From the NCBI GenBank assembly GCA_016777565.1, contig JADHRF010000006.1, positions 1-37,043 of the forward strand: DNA of 37,043 bases, in the 5' to 3' direction. Source of the DNA: Pelagibacteraceae bacterium (GTDB lineage: Bacteria; Pseudomonadota; Alphaproteobacteria; Pelagibacterales; Pelagibacteraceae). Numbering within the stretch: the stretch's first letter is position 1; each line of letters starts with the position of its first letter. The position numbers were made by a program, and so were the translations under genes. The notes beneath the pieces were generated by a model, which saw nothing but the letters and a program-made list of their open reading frames with translations, did not search any database and was not told the origin of the DNA. Of the stretch, positions 23,715 through 33,445 are shown piece by piece.

Positions 23715-24990
23715 AAAAATCTTTCGGTCTCCAACTAATCAGAACTAGTGCTCCTCCTAATTCTCCATTACTTTTAAATAGTAATTTAGCATTTTTTCTT
23801 TCTAGTAAAGTTTTACCTAAAAATGTTCCTAATCCAAGTCCTGAGTTTGAACTTAATTCTTTTGATCTTGACTTAATATAAGGCTCACCAATTTTTGTTA
23901 ATACATCTTCTGGAATTCCAGGGCCATCATCGTTTATTTTTATTTCAATTTTTTTTTCGTCACTTCTTAATGTAATTTCAACTCTACTTTTAGAAAACTT
24001 TACTGCGTTTCCTATAAAATTTCTTAGACCATAAACTAATTCTGGTGCTCGTTTAATATTAATCTTATTTTTATCTTCACCAGATATTAAATTTATCTTT
24101 ACATCGGAAGTTTCTTTAAATGAAATAATAATTTCCTCTAATAAATCTTCTACTTTTACTATGTTGATGAATTGATCATCCTCTATTTCTTTTCTAGAAA
24201 TTTGACGTAAGATTTCACTACACCTTTTAGATTGGCTAACTAATAGTTCAAGATCTTTAGCGTGTTTTGATTTATCTCCGATTTCTTTTTTCAATTCTTT
24301 TGCGACCACTGAAATAGTAGCTAGAGGAGTTCCTAACGAGTGAGCTGCAGCGGCTGCTAAACCTCCTAAAGAATCTAGTTGATATTCTCTTGCCATTACT
24401 TGCTGAAGTTTTTCTAAAGCTTCTGACCTTTTTTTGGTTTCTCCTGAAAATCTTATTCCAAAATAACTTAAAAAAATAAGTCCGATAATTATAGAAATTA
24501 AAATTCCTTCTAAATAATATTCTGGAAAACTAAATCGGTATGCATCTAGACCAGGTAAAATTTCATGAAAATTTTTTAAAATGAATAACGAGATTATAGT
24601 TAGCGTTCCCAAAATTATAGTGGTACCCATACTAAGAAAAGTTGAAGAAACTATTGTGGGCACAATCATAAGAAAGGAGAATGGATTTGAAATTCCACCT
24701 GTTAAATAAAGCAAAAATGTTAATTGAAATAAATCATAAATGAGAAAAAATCCAGAATACAAATCTTTTAATTGATTCTCTTTTATCTTGAATTGTAAAA
24801 TTAAATTTGTAATTAATCCTACTGAGACAATGGCGTGTACAGCAACTATAGGAAGTTCTAGTTTTAAATAATAGTAGACAAAATTTATAGCAATGAGTTG
24901 ACCTATGATAGCAATCCATCTTAATGCAACTAAAGTTTTTTTATCTAAATGGAGGTTTTCTTCTAGTCTAAATAGAGTAGAAAAATTCAT
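23704..24990 (-). CDS. regB: Redox sensor histidine kinase RegB/PrrB/ActS
   Basis: A 428-residue kinase with about six N-terminal membrane helices (residues 20-180). The quinone-binding heptapeptide GGISNPF is at residues 98-104. The H-box is LGGLAAAAAHSLGTPLATIS (His217). The cysteine in SKRCSEILRQIS (C257) is exactly 40 residues after the histidine, the same spacing as His225 and redox-active Cys265 of Rhodobacter RegB. The ATP domain has LRNFIGNAVKFSK, INDDGPGIPEDV and SGLGLGTFLGKTLLERKNA, the last being typical of RegB. It lies 8 bp downstream of gyrB on the same strand, so it may be read from the gyrB promoter. Its partner RegA is 3.3 kb away. Confidence 0.94.
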   Translation of the reverse strand: MNFSTLFRLEENLHLDKKTLVALRWIAIIGQLIAINFVYYYLKLELPIVAVHAIVSVGLITNLILQFKIKENQLKDLYSGFFLIYDLFQLTFLLYLTGGISNPFSFLMIVPTIVSSTFLSMGTTIILGTLTIISLFILKNFHEILPGLDAYRFSFPEYYLEGILISIIIGLIFLSYFGIRFSGETKKRSEALEKLQQVMAREYQLDSLGGLAAAAAHSLGTPLATISVVAKELKKEIGDKSKHAKDLELLVSQSKRCSEILRQISRKEIEDDQFINIVKVEDLLEEIIISFKETSDVKINLISGEDKNKINIKRAPELVYGLRNFIGNAVKFSKSRVEITLRSDEKKIEIKINDDGPGIPEDVLTKIGEPYIKSRSKELSSNSGLGLGTFLGKTLLERKNAKLLFKSNGELGGALVLISWRPKDFSNA

Positions 24991-24998
24991 TCTAAATT

Positions 24999-27077
<2,079 letters not shown>

Positions 27078-27097
27078 TTATTGATTTGTAATCAGTT

Positions 27098-27126
27098 CTT
27101 ATATCATTTTTTTGATTTGATATGAA
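27098..27126 (-). promoter_or_regulatory. Candidate gyrB promoter (TTCATA-17-TATAAG)
   Basis: On the reverse strand TTCATA (27126-27121, 4 of 6 to the -35 consensus) is separated by 17 bases from TATAAG (27103-27098). The -10 element ends 23 bases before the gyrB ATG at 27074, giving a leader of about 17 bases. Confidence 0.38.
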
Positions 27127-27201
27127 ATGAAGCAGAATGCTCGCCTTAAATTACTCAATGATGACAAGGGTTCTGAGCCAAATTTAAAAAAAATGACGTG
27201 A
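27127..27201 (+). other. GC-richer island with a 24-codon open frame between dnaN and gyrB
   Basis: The stretch 27131-27180 has 22 G/C in 50 bases (44%), well above its surroundings. On the + strand, opposite to both flanking genes, it holds an ATG-to-TGA frame of 24 codons beginning MKQNARLKLL and ending NLKKMT, hydrophilic and with ordinary codons. There is no clear Shine-Dalgarno. On either strand it can form short hairpins (AGCA-GAA-TGCT at 27131-27141; CTCA...TGAG). It could be a small gene, a structured RNA or leader element for gyrB, or a remnant at the place where recF normally lies. I do not recognise it. Confidence 0.2.
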
Positions 27202-27211
27202 ATATTGATAA

Positions 27212-28327
27212 TTAGATTTTCATAGGCATTACAACGTAATAGCTATTTTTATCTGACATATCTTCAATTAAAACTGGAGAGATAGGATCTTTCAAATTAA
27301 TTTTTAAATTTTTATCCTCAACTTCAGAGGCAATATCTGTTAAATACTTTGAGTTAAAACTAACGGTCATTTCTTCTCCTGTAAAATTTGATTTTATGAT
27401 TTCATTGCCTTCTCCTGAGTTGGTACTATTTACAGAAAATTTAATATTATCTTTTTCTAGGTTTAATTTTACTCCTTCTTTTCGATCCAAGGAAACGGTG
27501 ATTACTCTTTCGATGGCCTGCACAAATTCTGAAGAAATGACAGTTAAGGTTTTGTTGTTACCAACTGGCACTACTTTTTTGTAATCTGGAAATTTTCCAT
27601 CGATTACTTTAGACGTCAACTTAGTATTTCCTATTTTAAATTGAACTTTGCTTTCACTGGTTTGAACAAAAACTTTTTCATTTGTATCTATTAATAAGTT
27701 ACAAAGTTGAAAAACTGTTTTTTTTGGTAAAATTATTGAGTGAAAATTCTGATTTTTGTCAATTTCTATACTACTAGAGGATAATCTATGACTATCTGTT
27801 GCTACTCCTGTTAGATATGTTCTATTTTGTGATTCAGTTAAGTGTAGATATATCCCATTTAAATAGTGGCGTGTATCATCATTTGAAATTGATATTTTTG
27901 TTTTATTTAAAAGAGCAAGAAGTTTTGATCTGTTAAATGAAATTTCATTTGCCTCAAAATCATCTGCGAAATTAGGAAAATTATCAATTGGTAAACAATT
28001 TAAGTTAAAATCTGAATTGTCAGTTAGTAAATTTAATTTATTTTCATTTTTTAAGTCAAATTTTATTTCTGAGTTTCCAGATATTTTTCTGAGAATGTCA
28101 TATAAAATTGTTGCAGAAATAGTGGTTGCGCCTTCTTTTTCAACCTGTATTTCACTTAATTCGTCATAGAAAACTAGGTCTAAATCAGTTGCTATAACAG
28201 ATAGTTTTCCCCTTTTAACGTCTAATAAAACATTGGAAAGAATTGGAAGTGTGTTTTTTTTTTCAATAATTCCTTGCACATATGTTAAAGATTTTAATAA
28301 TAAGTCTCTTTTAATTACAAATTGCAT
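27212..28327 (-). CDS. dnaN: DNA polymerase III beta subunit (sliding clamp)
   Basis: DnaN forms the ring-shaped dimer that tethers replicative polymerase to DNA. The 371-residue length and three repeated clamp domains are normal. Clear blocks are LLKSLTYVQGIIEKKNTLPILSNVLLD at the N-terminus, RHYLNGIYLHL and ATDSHRLSSSS in domain 2, IDGKFPDYKKVVP at the domain 2-3 boundary, and the C-terminal NSYYVVMPMKI. The last residues contribute to the hydrophobic pocket that binds clamp-interacting peptides. It starts 5 bp after the dnaA stop and is almost certainly in the same operon. The next gene is gyrB; recF, often found between them in bacteria, is absent. Confidence 0.96.
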   Translation of the reverse strand: MQFVIKRDLLLKSLTYVQGIIEKKNTLPILSNVLLDVKRGKLSVIATDLDLVFYDELSEIQVEKEGATTISATILYDILRKISGNSEIKFDLKNENKLNLLTDNSDFNLNCLPIDNFPNFADDFEANEISFNRSKLLALLNKTKISISNDDTRHYLNGIYLHLTESQNRTYLTGVATDSHRLSSSSIEIDKNQNFHSIILPKKTVFQLCNLLIDTNEKVFVQTSESKVQFKIGNTKLTSKVIDGKFPDYKKVVPVGNNKTLTVISSEFVQAIERVITVSLDRKEGVKLNLEKDNIKFSVNSTNSGEGNEIIKSNFTGEEMTVSFNSKYLTDIASEVEDKNLKINLKDPISPVLIEDMSDKNSYYVVMPMKI

Positions 28328-28332
28328 CCACT

Positions 28333-29727
28333 TTACTCTTCTAGCAATAAACTTCGCAGCTGATCTATATTTTTTTTCATTTCATCATCTTTTTCAGAAA
28401 GTCTTGTTATAGTTTTTACTGCATGGATAACTGTTGTATGATCTCTGTTCGCAAAACGTCTACCGATTTCAGGCAAAGATCTTGTTGTCATTTTTTTTGC
28501 TAAGAACATTGCAATTTGTCTTGGCCTTGCTAAAGGTCTAGATCTTCGTTGAGATAACATTTCAGCTATTGGTATATTAAAAAAGTTTGAAACTGTATTT
28601 TGTATTTTGTCTACTGTAATAATTTTAGCCTGATTGAACACATCTTTGAGAATATTTTTACAATCACTTGTGGTTAATATTTTCTTATGTATTCTGCTAA
28701 ATGTTACTATTCTATTTAAAACTCCAATTAATTCTCTAATGTTTGTTTTACATTCTGTAGCAATAAAGCTAATCACTTCATCGCTTATATTACTACTTTC
28801 TTTAAATTGACTCTGAATGTCTTCTAAACGTTTTTTAATTATTTTTACTTTTAAATCTAAATCTGGTGCATCAATGTCAACTACAAGTCCTCCTGAAAGA
28901 CGTGACTTAATTCTTTCTTGAACTCTATCAAGCTTCATTGGCGCTCTATCAGCTGAAATAATTACTTGGGAGCTTTTATCTATCAAGCTATTAAATGTGT
29001 GAAAAAACTCTTCCTGTAGGCCTTCTTTGCCTCTAATAAACTGAATATCATCAATAATAAATACTGATGATTTTCTAAAAAAATCTTTAAAATTTACCAT
29101 ATCATTTTTTTTAATAGATTTTATAAAATGATACATAAATCTTTCAGCAGAAATAAACATAACATTAGTTTTTTTATCTAACTCAAGACCAATAGCATTT
29201 AAAAGATGCGTTTTGCCTAATCCTACCCCTCCATAAATATAGAGCGGATTATATCTAGAAATTTGCTCACAAACTTTTTTTGACGAAGATAATGCAATTT
29301 CGTTACTTGATCCTGAAACAAAATTATCAAAATTTAAATTCGGATTTAATCTATTGTAATTCAATATTGAGTCTTTTATCTCTGTAACTTTATTAAAATC
29401 ATCAATTTTAAAAGTGTCTTGTGAATTAATTTTATGTTCCTCTAGAATCTTAAATTCAACCCTATTAATACTATTTTTAAATGTTTTAAGCTGAGCTAAT
29501 ATTTTATCTAAATACCTAGAGACTATCCAGTCTCTAAAAAATCTTGTAGGCACACCTAAAACTAAATAATCATTATATTCTTTAAGCAAATTTATATTTT
29601 TTAGCCAGCTAGAATATACCTCTGTACCAAAGTTTTTTTCAAAAGAATTTTGAACATTTTCCCATACCAAGGTTTTTTCTTCCTCTGATACAAACGTTTC
29701 TTGATTTTTTAAAGATTTTTTTTCCAT
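28333..29727 (-). CDS. dnaA: Chromosomal replication initiator DnaA
   Basis: DnaA binds origin boxes and opens the duplex. Domain I is residues about 15-95 (WENVQNSFEKNFGTEVYSSWLKNI). Domain II is short. The AAA+ domain has Walker A IYGGVGLGKTHLLNAIG, Walker B SVFIIDDIQFIRGKEG and sensor blocks ADRAPMKLDRVQERIKSRLSGGLVVDI. The DNA-binding domain IV has RSRPLARPRQIAMFLAKKMT and the signature RFANRDHTTVIHAVKTI. At 464 residues it is standard. It lies 5 bp upstream of dnaN and about 256 bp downstream of rpsT; that spacer is the longest in the window and extremely AT-rich. A 6-1-6 inverted repeat ends 5 bases before its ATG. Confidence 0.97.
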   Translation of the reverse strand: MEKKSLKNQETFVSEEEKTLVWENVQNSFEKNFGTEVYSSWLKNINLLKEYNDYLVLGVPTRFFRDWIVSRYLDKILAQLKTFKNSINRVEFKILEEHKINSQDTFKIDDFNKVTEIKDSILNYNRLNPNLNFDNFVSGSSNEIALSSSKKVCEQISRYNPLYIYGGVGLGKTHLLNAIGLELDKKTNVMFISAERFMYHFIKSIKKNDMVNFKDFFRKSSVFIIDDIQFIRGKEGLQEEFFHTFNSLIDKSSQVIISADRAPMKLDRVQERIKSRLSGGLVVDIDAPDLDLKVKIIKKRLEDIQSQFKESSNISDEVISFIATECKTNIRELIGVLNRIVTFSRIHKKILTTSDCKNILKDVFNQAKIITVDKIQNTVSNFFNIPIAEMLSQRRSRPLARPRQIAMFLAKKMTTRSLPEIGRRFANRDHTTVIHAVKTITRLSEKDDEMKKNIDQLRSLLLEE

Positions 29728-29732
29728 GGTTT

Positions 29733-29745
29733 GTTTCTTAGAAAC
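29733..29745. repeat. Inverted repeat GTTTCT-T-AGAAAC just upstream of dnaA
   Basis: A perfect 6-1-6 inverted repeat that ends 5 bases before the dnaA ATG at 29727. In RNA it could only form a 5-bp stem with a 3-base loop, so a DNA-binding operator is as likely as an mRNA hairpin. Chance occurrence in AT-rich DNA is possible. Confidence 0.4.
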
Positions 29746-29934
29746 TATTTATTATTTTTAATATTAATACATTACAAGAAGTTTATTTTAAAATTTGAAA
29801 ATAATTCAGTTCAGGTTGTATTTTTTTTAAATTTTAAAATTGCTAAATTTTTTATAAAAAATTTTACAACTTTAAATCTAAAATCTAGATTAAGTTTTTT
29901 TTTTATTTATAATTCTAAATGTAGTAAAATTATA

Positions 29935-29947
29935 AAACCTTAGGTTT
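29935..29947. repeat. Inverted repeat AAACCT-T-AGGTTT downstream of rpsT
   Basis: A second perfect 6-1-6 inverted repeat, 37 bases past the rpsT stop. On the rpsT strand it is followed by TATAATTTT rather than a clean T-run, so it is a poor intrinsic terminator; an operator or chance are alternatives. A 10-base palindrome ACTTTAAAGT lies at 29959-29968 beside it. Confidence 0.35.
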
Positions 29948-29983
29948 AATTTAAAACAACTTTAAAGTGATACAATTATTAGT

Positions 29984-30241
29984 TTAGTTTTTAATTTTTT
30001 TTGAGATTTTTGAAATTTTTCTTGACGCCGTTTTTTTATTTATTGTTCCAGACTTAGCTACTTTCATTAAAATTGACTGAAAACTTGGGAAAAAGCTTTT
30101 TATTTTGCTTTTTTCGTCGGCTTTTATCAAGTCTTCCATTTTTTTAACCGCAGCTCTATACTTGCTCTTTCTAAGACGATTGACAGCTGTTTGTTTAGTT
30201 ACTCTTCTAACTCGTCTAATAGCTGAATCTGTATTTGGCAT
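29984..30241 (-). CDS. rpsT: 30S ribosomal protein S20
   Basis: S20 is a primary 16S rRNA-binding protein of the small subunit. The 85-residue, highly basic, all-helical protein begins MPNTDSAIRRVRRVTKQTAVN, close to the usual M-A-N-x-x-S-A-x-K-R family start. AAVKKMEDLIKA and KAAKSGTI-type blocks (here LMKVAKSGTINKKTASRKISK) complete the fold. It lies 42 bp downstream of mutM on the same strand and upstream of dnaA, an arrangement (mutM, rpsT, dnaA) widespread in alphaproteobacteria. There is no strong terminator after it. Confidence 0.95.
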   Translation of the reverse strand: MPNTDSAIRRVRRVTKQTAVNRLRKSKYRAAVKKMEDLIKADEKSKIKSFFPSFQSILMKVAKSGTINKKTASRKISKISKKIKN

Positions 30242-30283
30242 AATTTTGATGATGTATATCTCTTTAAAATATCAGGGTCAACT

Positions 30284-31153
30284 TCATTTATTTTGGCATC
30301 TAGAACAAAAAAAAGACGAACGATTTGAAGTATAAATCTTCCTTATGATACCTAAACAATTTTTTCTATTACATTTACTTTTTTCTCTATTGTACACATT
30401 AAACTTTTGTTGAAAATTTCCATTTTTTCCTTCTGTGTTAGCAAAATCTTTTATAGAAGACCCTCCCTTAACAATTGATGCTTTTAAAATTTTTTTTGTA
30501 AATTTAACTATATTTGCTAGCTCTTTTTTATTAATTTTTTCTACATTTTTAAGAGGATTTAATTTACACAAAAATAAAATTTCATTACAATATATATTAC
30601 CTAGACCAGAAACAAATTTCTGATTCATCAATAAATTCTTAATTGTTACTTTTTTATTAATGATAAATTTAGTGATATATTTTAAATTAAACTCATTTGT
30701 TAGTGGTTCTGGCCCTAAGAATTTTAGATGATCTGTTGTAAAAATATTTTTAGTTCTTAATAATTTTAAAAAACCAAATTTTCTTACGTCATTATAAATT
30801 AATTTAAAACCCTTACTTAAAAAAAGAGTAATATGATCATGCTTAAATTCATTTTTTTTTATTGAATAGTAAAAACTTGTTTTTTGCTTTTTACTATTTT
30901 TATCTATAATAAAAAATTTTCCGGTCATGCCAAGATGAGCCAAGATTGTAAGATCTTCATTTAAATTTATTAGCAAATATTTAGATCTTCTTTTAACAGA
31001 AGTAATTTTTTTTCCTTTTATTCTGTAAAATTGTCGATTACTTATTTTATATCGAAGCTTGTTGTTATTAATAAAAACTCTTTTTATTGTTAAATTTTTA
31101 AGTTTATTTTCTAGTGACTTTTTAACAACTTCAACTTCAGGTAATTCTGGCAT
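30284..31153 (-). CDS. mutM: Formamidopyrimidine-DNA glycosylase (Fpg)
   Basis: MutM excises 8-oxoguanine and formamidopyrimidines and nicks the abasic site. The mature N-terminus PELPEVEVVKKSLE provides the catalytic proline and Glu. KGKKITSVKRRSKYLLINL carries the conserved Lys of the beta-hairpin, LAHLGMTGKFF follows, and the H2TH region is LMNQKFVSGLGNIYCNEILF. The C-terminal zinc finger reads CNRKNCLGIIRKIYTSNRSSFFCSRC, with Cys-x4-Cys and Cys-x2-Cys. Length 289 is normal. The start is divergent from ubiE with only 11 bp between the two ATGs, so each promoter must lie inside the other's coding region or further upstream. Confidence 0.96.
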   Translation of the reverse strand: MPELPEVEVVKKSLENKLKNLTIKRVFINNNKLRYKISNRQFYRIKGKKITSVKRRSKYLLINLNEDLTILAHLGMTGKFFIIDKNSKKQKTSFYYSIKKNEFKHDHITLFLSKGFKLIYNDVRKFGFLKLLRTKNIFTTDHLKFLGPEPLTNEFNLKYITKFIINKKVTIKNLLMNQKFVSGLGNIYCNEILFLCKLNPLKNVEKINKKELANIVKFTKKILKASIVKGGSSIKDFANTEGKNGNFQQKFNVYNREKSKCNRKNCLGIIRKIYTSNRSSFFCSRCQNK

Positions 31154-31164
31154 ATAGTTTGTTT

Positions 31165-31869
31165 ATGAATATTCATAATCAAGAAAAATCCAAACTAGTC
31201 AACTCTGTATTTGATAAGGTTTATAAAAACTATGATTTAATGAACGACATTATGTCCTTTGGTGTTCATAGACTGTGGAAAAAAAAGTTGATTAGTTGGA
31301 TGAATCCACAGCGTGGAAGTAAAATTATTGATGTAGCTTCTGGGACTGGAGATTTAGCAAAAATTATTTCAAAAAAAAATAATAACCAGAATACCATATG
31401 TTCTGTTGAACCAAATAAAAGTATGTTTGAAGCAGGTAAGAACAAATTAAAACACCTTAAGAATATTAAATGGCATTTAAGCTCAGCAGAAAAATTACCA
31501 TTTAAAGATGAATATTTTGATTTTTATACAATAAGCTATGGCATACGAAATGTAACAAACATTAATCAATGTTTAAAAGAAGCTTATCGTGTTTTAAAGC
31601 CTGGTGGACGATTTTTATGTCTTGAATTTTCAAAAGTAGAAAATGAAATAATAAACTTATTATACCAAAATTACTCCAAATTAATTCCATTTTTTGGAAA
31701 AATAGTTGTTGGAAATTCTGATCCTTATGAATACCTAATCACTAGTATAGATAAATTTTATGATCAATATGAACTGTCAGAATTAATGAAAAAAAATAAA
31801 TTTTCAAATGTGCAATTTAGAAATTTATCTAGCGGTATTTCTGCTATACACTCTGGCTGGAAAATCTAA
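31165..31869 (+). CDS. ubiE: Ubiquinone/menaquinone C-methyltransferase UbiE
   Basis: UbiE methylates 2-octaprenyl-6-methoxy-1,4-benzoquinol in ubiquinone synthesis using SAM. The start block SVFDKVYKNYDLMNDIMSFGVHRLWKKKL, motif I IIDVASGTGDLAKII, and the late blocks YGIRNVTNINQCLKEAYRVLKPGGRFLCLEFSK and SGISAIHSGWKI match the family in order. The track start at 31159 is TTG; the ATG at 31165 (MNIHNQEKS) is preferred and gives 234 residues. It leads a + strand set: ubiB begins 2 bp after its stop. The product methyl cycle links to ahcY elsewhere in the window. Confidence 0.96.
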   Translation: MNIHNQEKSKLVNSVFDKVYKNYDLMNDIMSFGVHRLWKKKLISWMNPQRGSKIIDVASGTGDLAKIISKKNNNQNTICSVEPNKSMFEAGKNKLKHLKNIKWHLSSAEKLPFKDEYFDFYTISYGIRNVTNINQCLKEAYRVLKPGGRFLCLEFSKVENEIINLLYQNYSKLIPFFGKIVVGNSDPYEYLITSIDKFYDQYELSELMKKNKFSNVQFRNLSSGISAIHSGWKI

Positions 31870-31871
31870 AT

Positions 31872-33437
31872 ATGTTTAAGAGTGTTTTTCAATTGTTTAA
31901 AATTGCTAGAAAGCTAGCTGTATCGGGAGCTGTTGATACGATTAATGAAGTTTATAAAATCCCTTTTGGTATTAAAATTTTTTTTAATCTATTTTCCTTA
32001 GGTTCAAATAAAAAAGAGTTACCTTTTCATAAGAAACCTGGCGAAAAATTATGTGATGCACTGGAGGGAATGGGGACAACTTTTATTAAATTAGGACAAT
32101 TCTTGGCTACCAGGCCAGATATTATAGGAGAAACTTTAGCTGATGATTTAGTTAAACTTCAAGACAAATTACCTCCTTTTGAGCTCTATGAGTCGAAAAA
32201 AATTTTAAAAAAAGAGATTGGTGAAAATTTGTATAAGAATATTATTGCATTAAGCGAACCTATAGCTGCGGCTTCTATTGCACAAGTTCACATTGCAAAA
32301 ATAAATATTGACAATAATTCTAAAGAAGTTGCTATTAAAATTTTAAGACCAGATATTGAGAAACAATTTAATGAAGAGCTTGATGCTCTAATGTTGTTTG
32401 CTTACATTGTCGAAAATGCTTTTTCTAAAACTAAAAGATTAAAACTAGTAGAAGTTGTTCATTTATTAAGAGAAATCACTAATATCGAAATGGATTTAAG
32501 ATTTGAGGCGGCAGCTGCAAATGAATTATATGAAAATACAAAAAATGACATTGGATTTAACGTTCCAAAAATTTATTGGAATTATACTTCTAAAAAAGTT
32601 TTAACTTTAGATAAAGTCGATGGTATATCTATAAGAGAACAAAAATTACTTGAAAGTTCAGGAGTAGATTTAAAAAATCTTGCAGAAAAATTAATTCAGC
32701 ATTTTTTAAAACAAGCAGTTAGAGATGGTTTTTTTCATGGTGATATGCATCAAGGTAATTTATTTGTAGATAAAAAAGGAAATATTATACCTGTAGACTT
32801 TGGAATTATGGGAAGACTTGATAAATACAACAGAAAATATCTAGCAGAGATTCTATATGGATTTATTCAAAGAGATTACGCTAAAGTTGCAGAGGTTCAT
32901 ATTCAAGCTGGCTTAGTTCCTCGTGATACTTCCAAAGAAGAGTTTGCCCAAGCTTTACGCTCTGTAGGTGAGCCTATTTTTGGACAATCTATTAAAGACA
33001 TCTCAGGTGGAAATTTACTAGCCCAATTATTTGAAATTACAGAAAAATTTAATATGCCAACTCAAACACCTTTGTTGCTACTTCAAAAAACCATGGTAGT
33101 CGTCGAAGGTGTTGCAAGAAAACTCAGTCCGGAAACCAATATTTGGCAGATTTCAAGACCAGTTCTTGAGGATTGGATTAAAAATGTAAAGAGTCCAAAG
33201 GCTACTTTAGATACTGCTATAAACACATCGGCAGAAATTTTAAAAAGAATACCAGACTTTCCAAATTTTATGGATAAAGCAAATTATGCACTTCAATTGC
33301 TAGCTGAAGGTAAATTAAATTTAGGGCTTAAAAACAGTAAGAGTCTTGAGGTGCAGGAGATGAAGCTAAAAAGCCTAAGAAATAATATTATTATTAGCTT
33401 TTTAGGTATTGTAATTGCTATCCTATTAGTATTTTAA
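31872..33437 (+). CDS. ubiB: UbiB, ABC1/ADCK-family protein for ubiquinone synthesis
   Basis: UbiB is an atypical kinase-fold ATPase needed for ubiquinone synthesis. The family's KxGQ motif is in GTTFIKLGQFLATRPDI near residue 72, the Ala-rich nucleotide loop is SEPIAAASIAQVHIAKI, and the catalytic loop and metal site are GFFHGDMHQGNLFV and IPVDFGIMGRLD. The C-terminal helices include IIISFLGIVIAILLVF, a membrane anchor. Length is 521 residues, normal. It sits 2 bp after ubiE and 8 bp before coaBC, all on the + strand. Confidence 0.95.
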   Translation: MFKSVFQLFKIARKLAVSGAVDTINEVYKIPFGIKIFFNLFSLGSNKKELPFHKKPGEKLCDALEGMGTTFIKLGQFLATRPDIIGETLADDLVKLQDKLPPFELYESKKILKKEIGENLYKNIIALSEPIAAASIAQVHIAKINIDNNSKEVAIKILRPDIEKQFNEELDALMLFAYIVENAFSKTKRLKLVEVVHLLREITNIEMDLRFEAAAANELYENTKNDIGFNVPKIYWNYTSKKVLTLDKVDGISIREQKLLESSGVDLKNLAEKLIQHFLKQAVRDGFFHGDMHQGNLFVDKKGNIIPVDFGIMGRLDKYNRKYLAEILYGFIQRDYAKVAEVHIQAGLVPRDTSKEEFAQALRSVGEPIFGQSIKDISGGNLLAQLFEITEKFNMPTQTPLLLLQKTMVVVEGVARKLSPETNIWQISRPVLEDWIKNVKSPKATLDTAINTSAEILKRIPDFPNFMDKANYALQLLAEGKLNLGLKNSKSLEVQEMKLKSLRNNIIISFLGIVIAILLVF

Positions 33438-33445
33438 TTGCTGTC

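Larger units (their letters stand above)
29728..29983. other. Very AT-rich intergenic region between rpsT and dnaA (about 14% GC)
   Basis: By hand count only about 36 of 253 bases are G or C. No recognisable gene: the 70-codon + frame listed by the track is low-complexity Phe/Leu/Lys. I saw no consensus DnaA box (TTATCCACA), so I do not call it oriC. It contains palindromes at 29733-29745, 29882-29891, 29935-29947 and 29959-29968. It must hold the dnaA promoter and whatever ends rpsT transcription, unless the two are co-transcribed. Confidence 0.6.

Noticed and set aside
29731-29943. 70-codon + strand ORF upstream of dnaA
   Set aside because: Low-complexity Phe/Leu/Lys product from a region of about 14% GC, no start signal, no family resemblance. 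It is expected by chance in such AT-rich DNA.
29728-29983. oriC beside dnaA
   Set aside because: AT content is suggestive, but I find no consensus DnaA boxes and the origin in alphaproteobacteria is often elsewhere (e.g. near hemE). Not supportable from the window alone.
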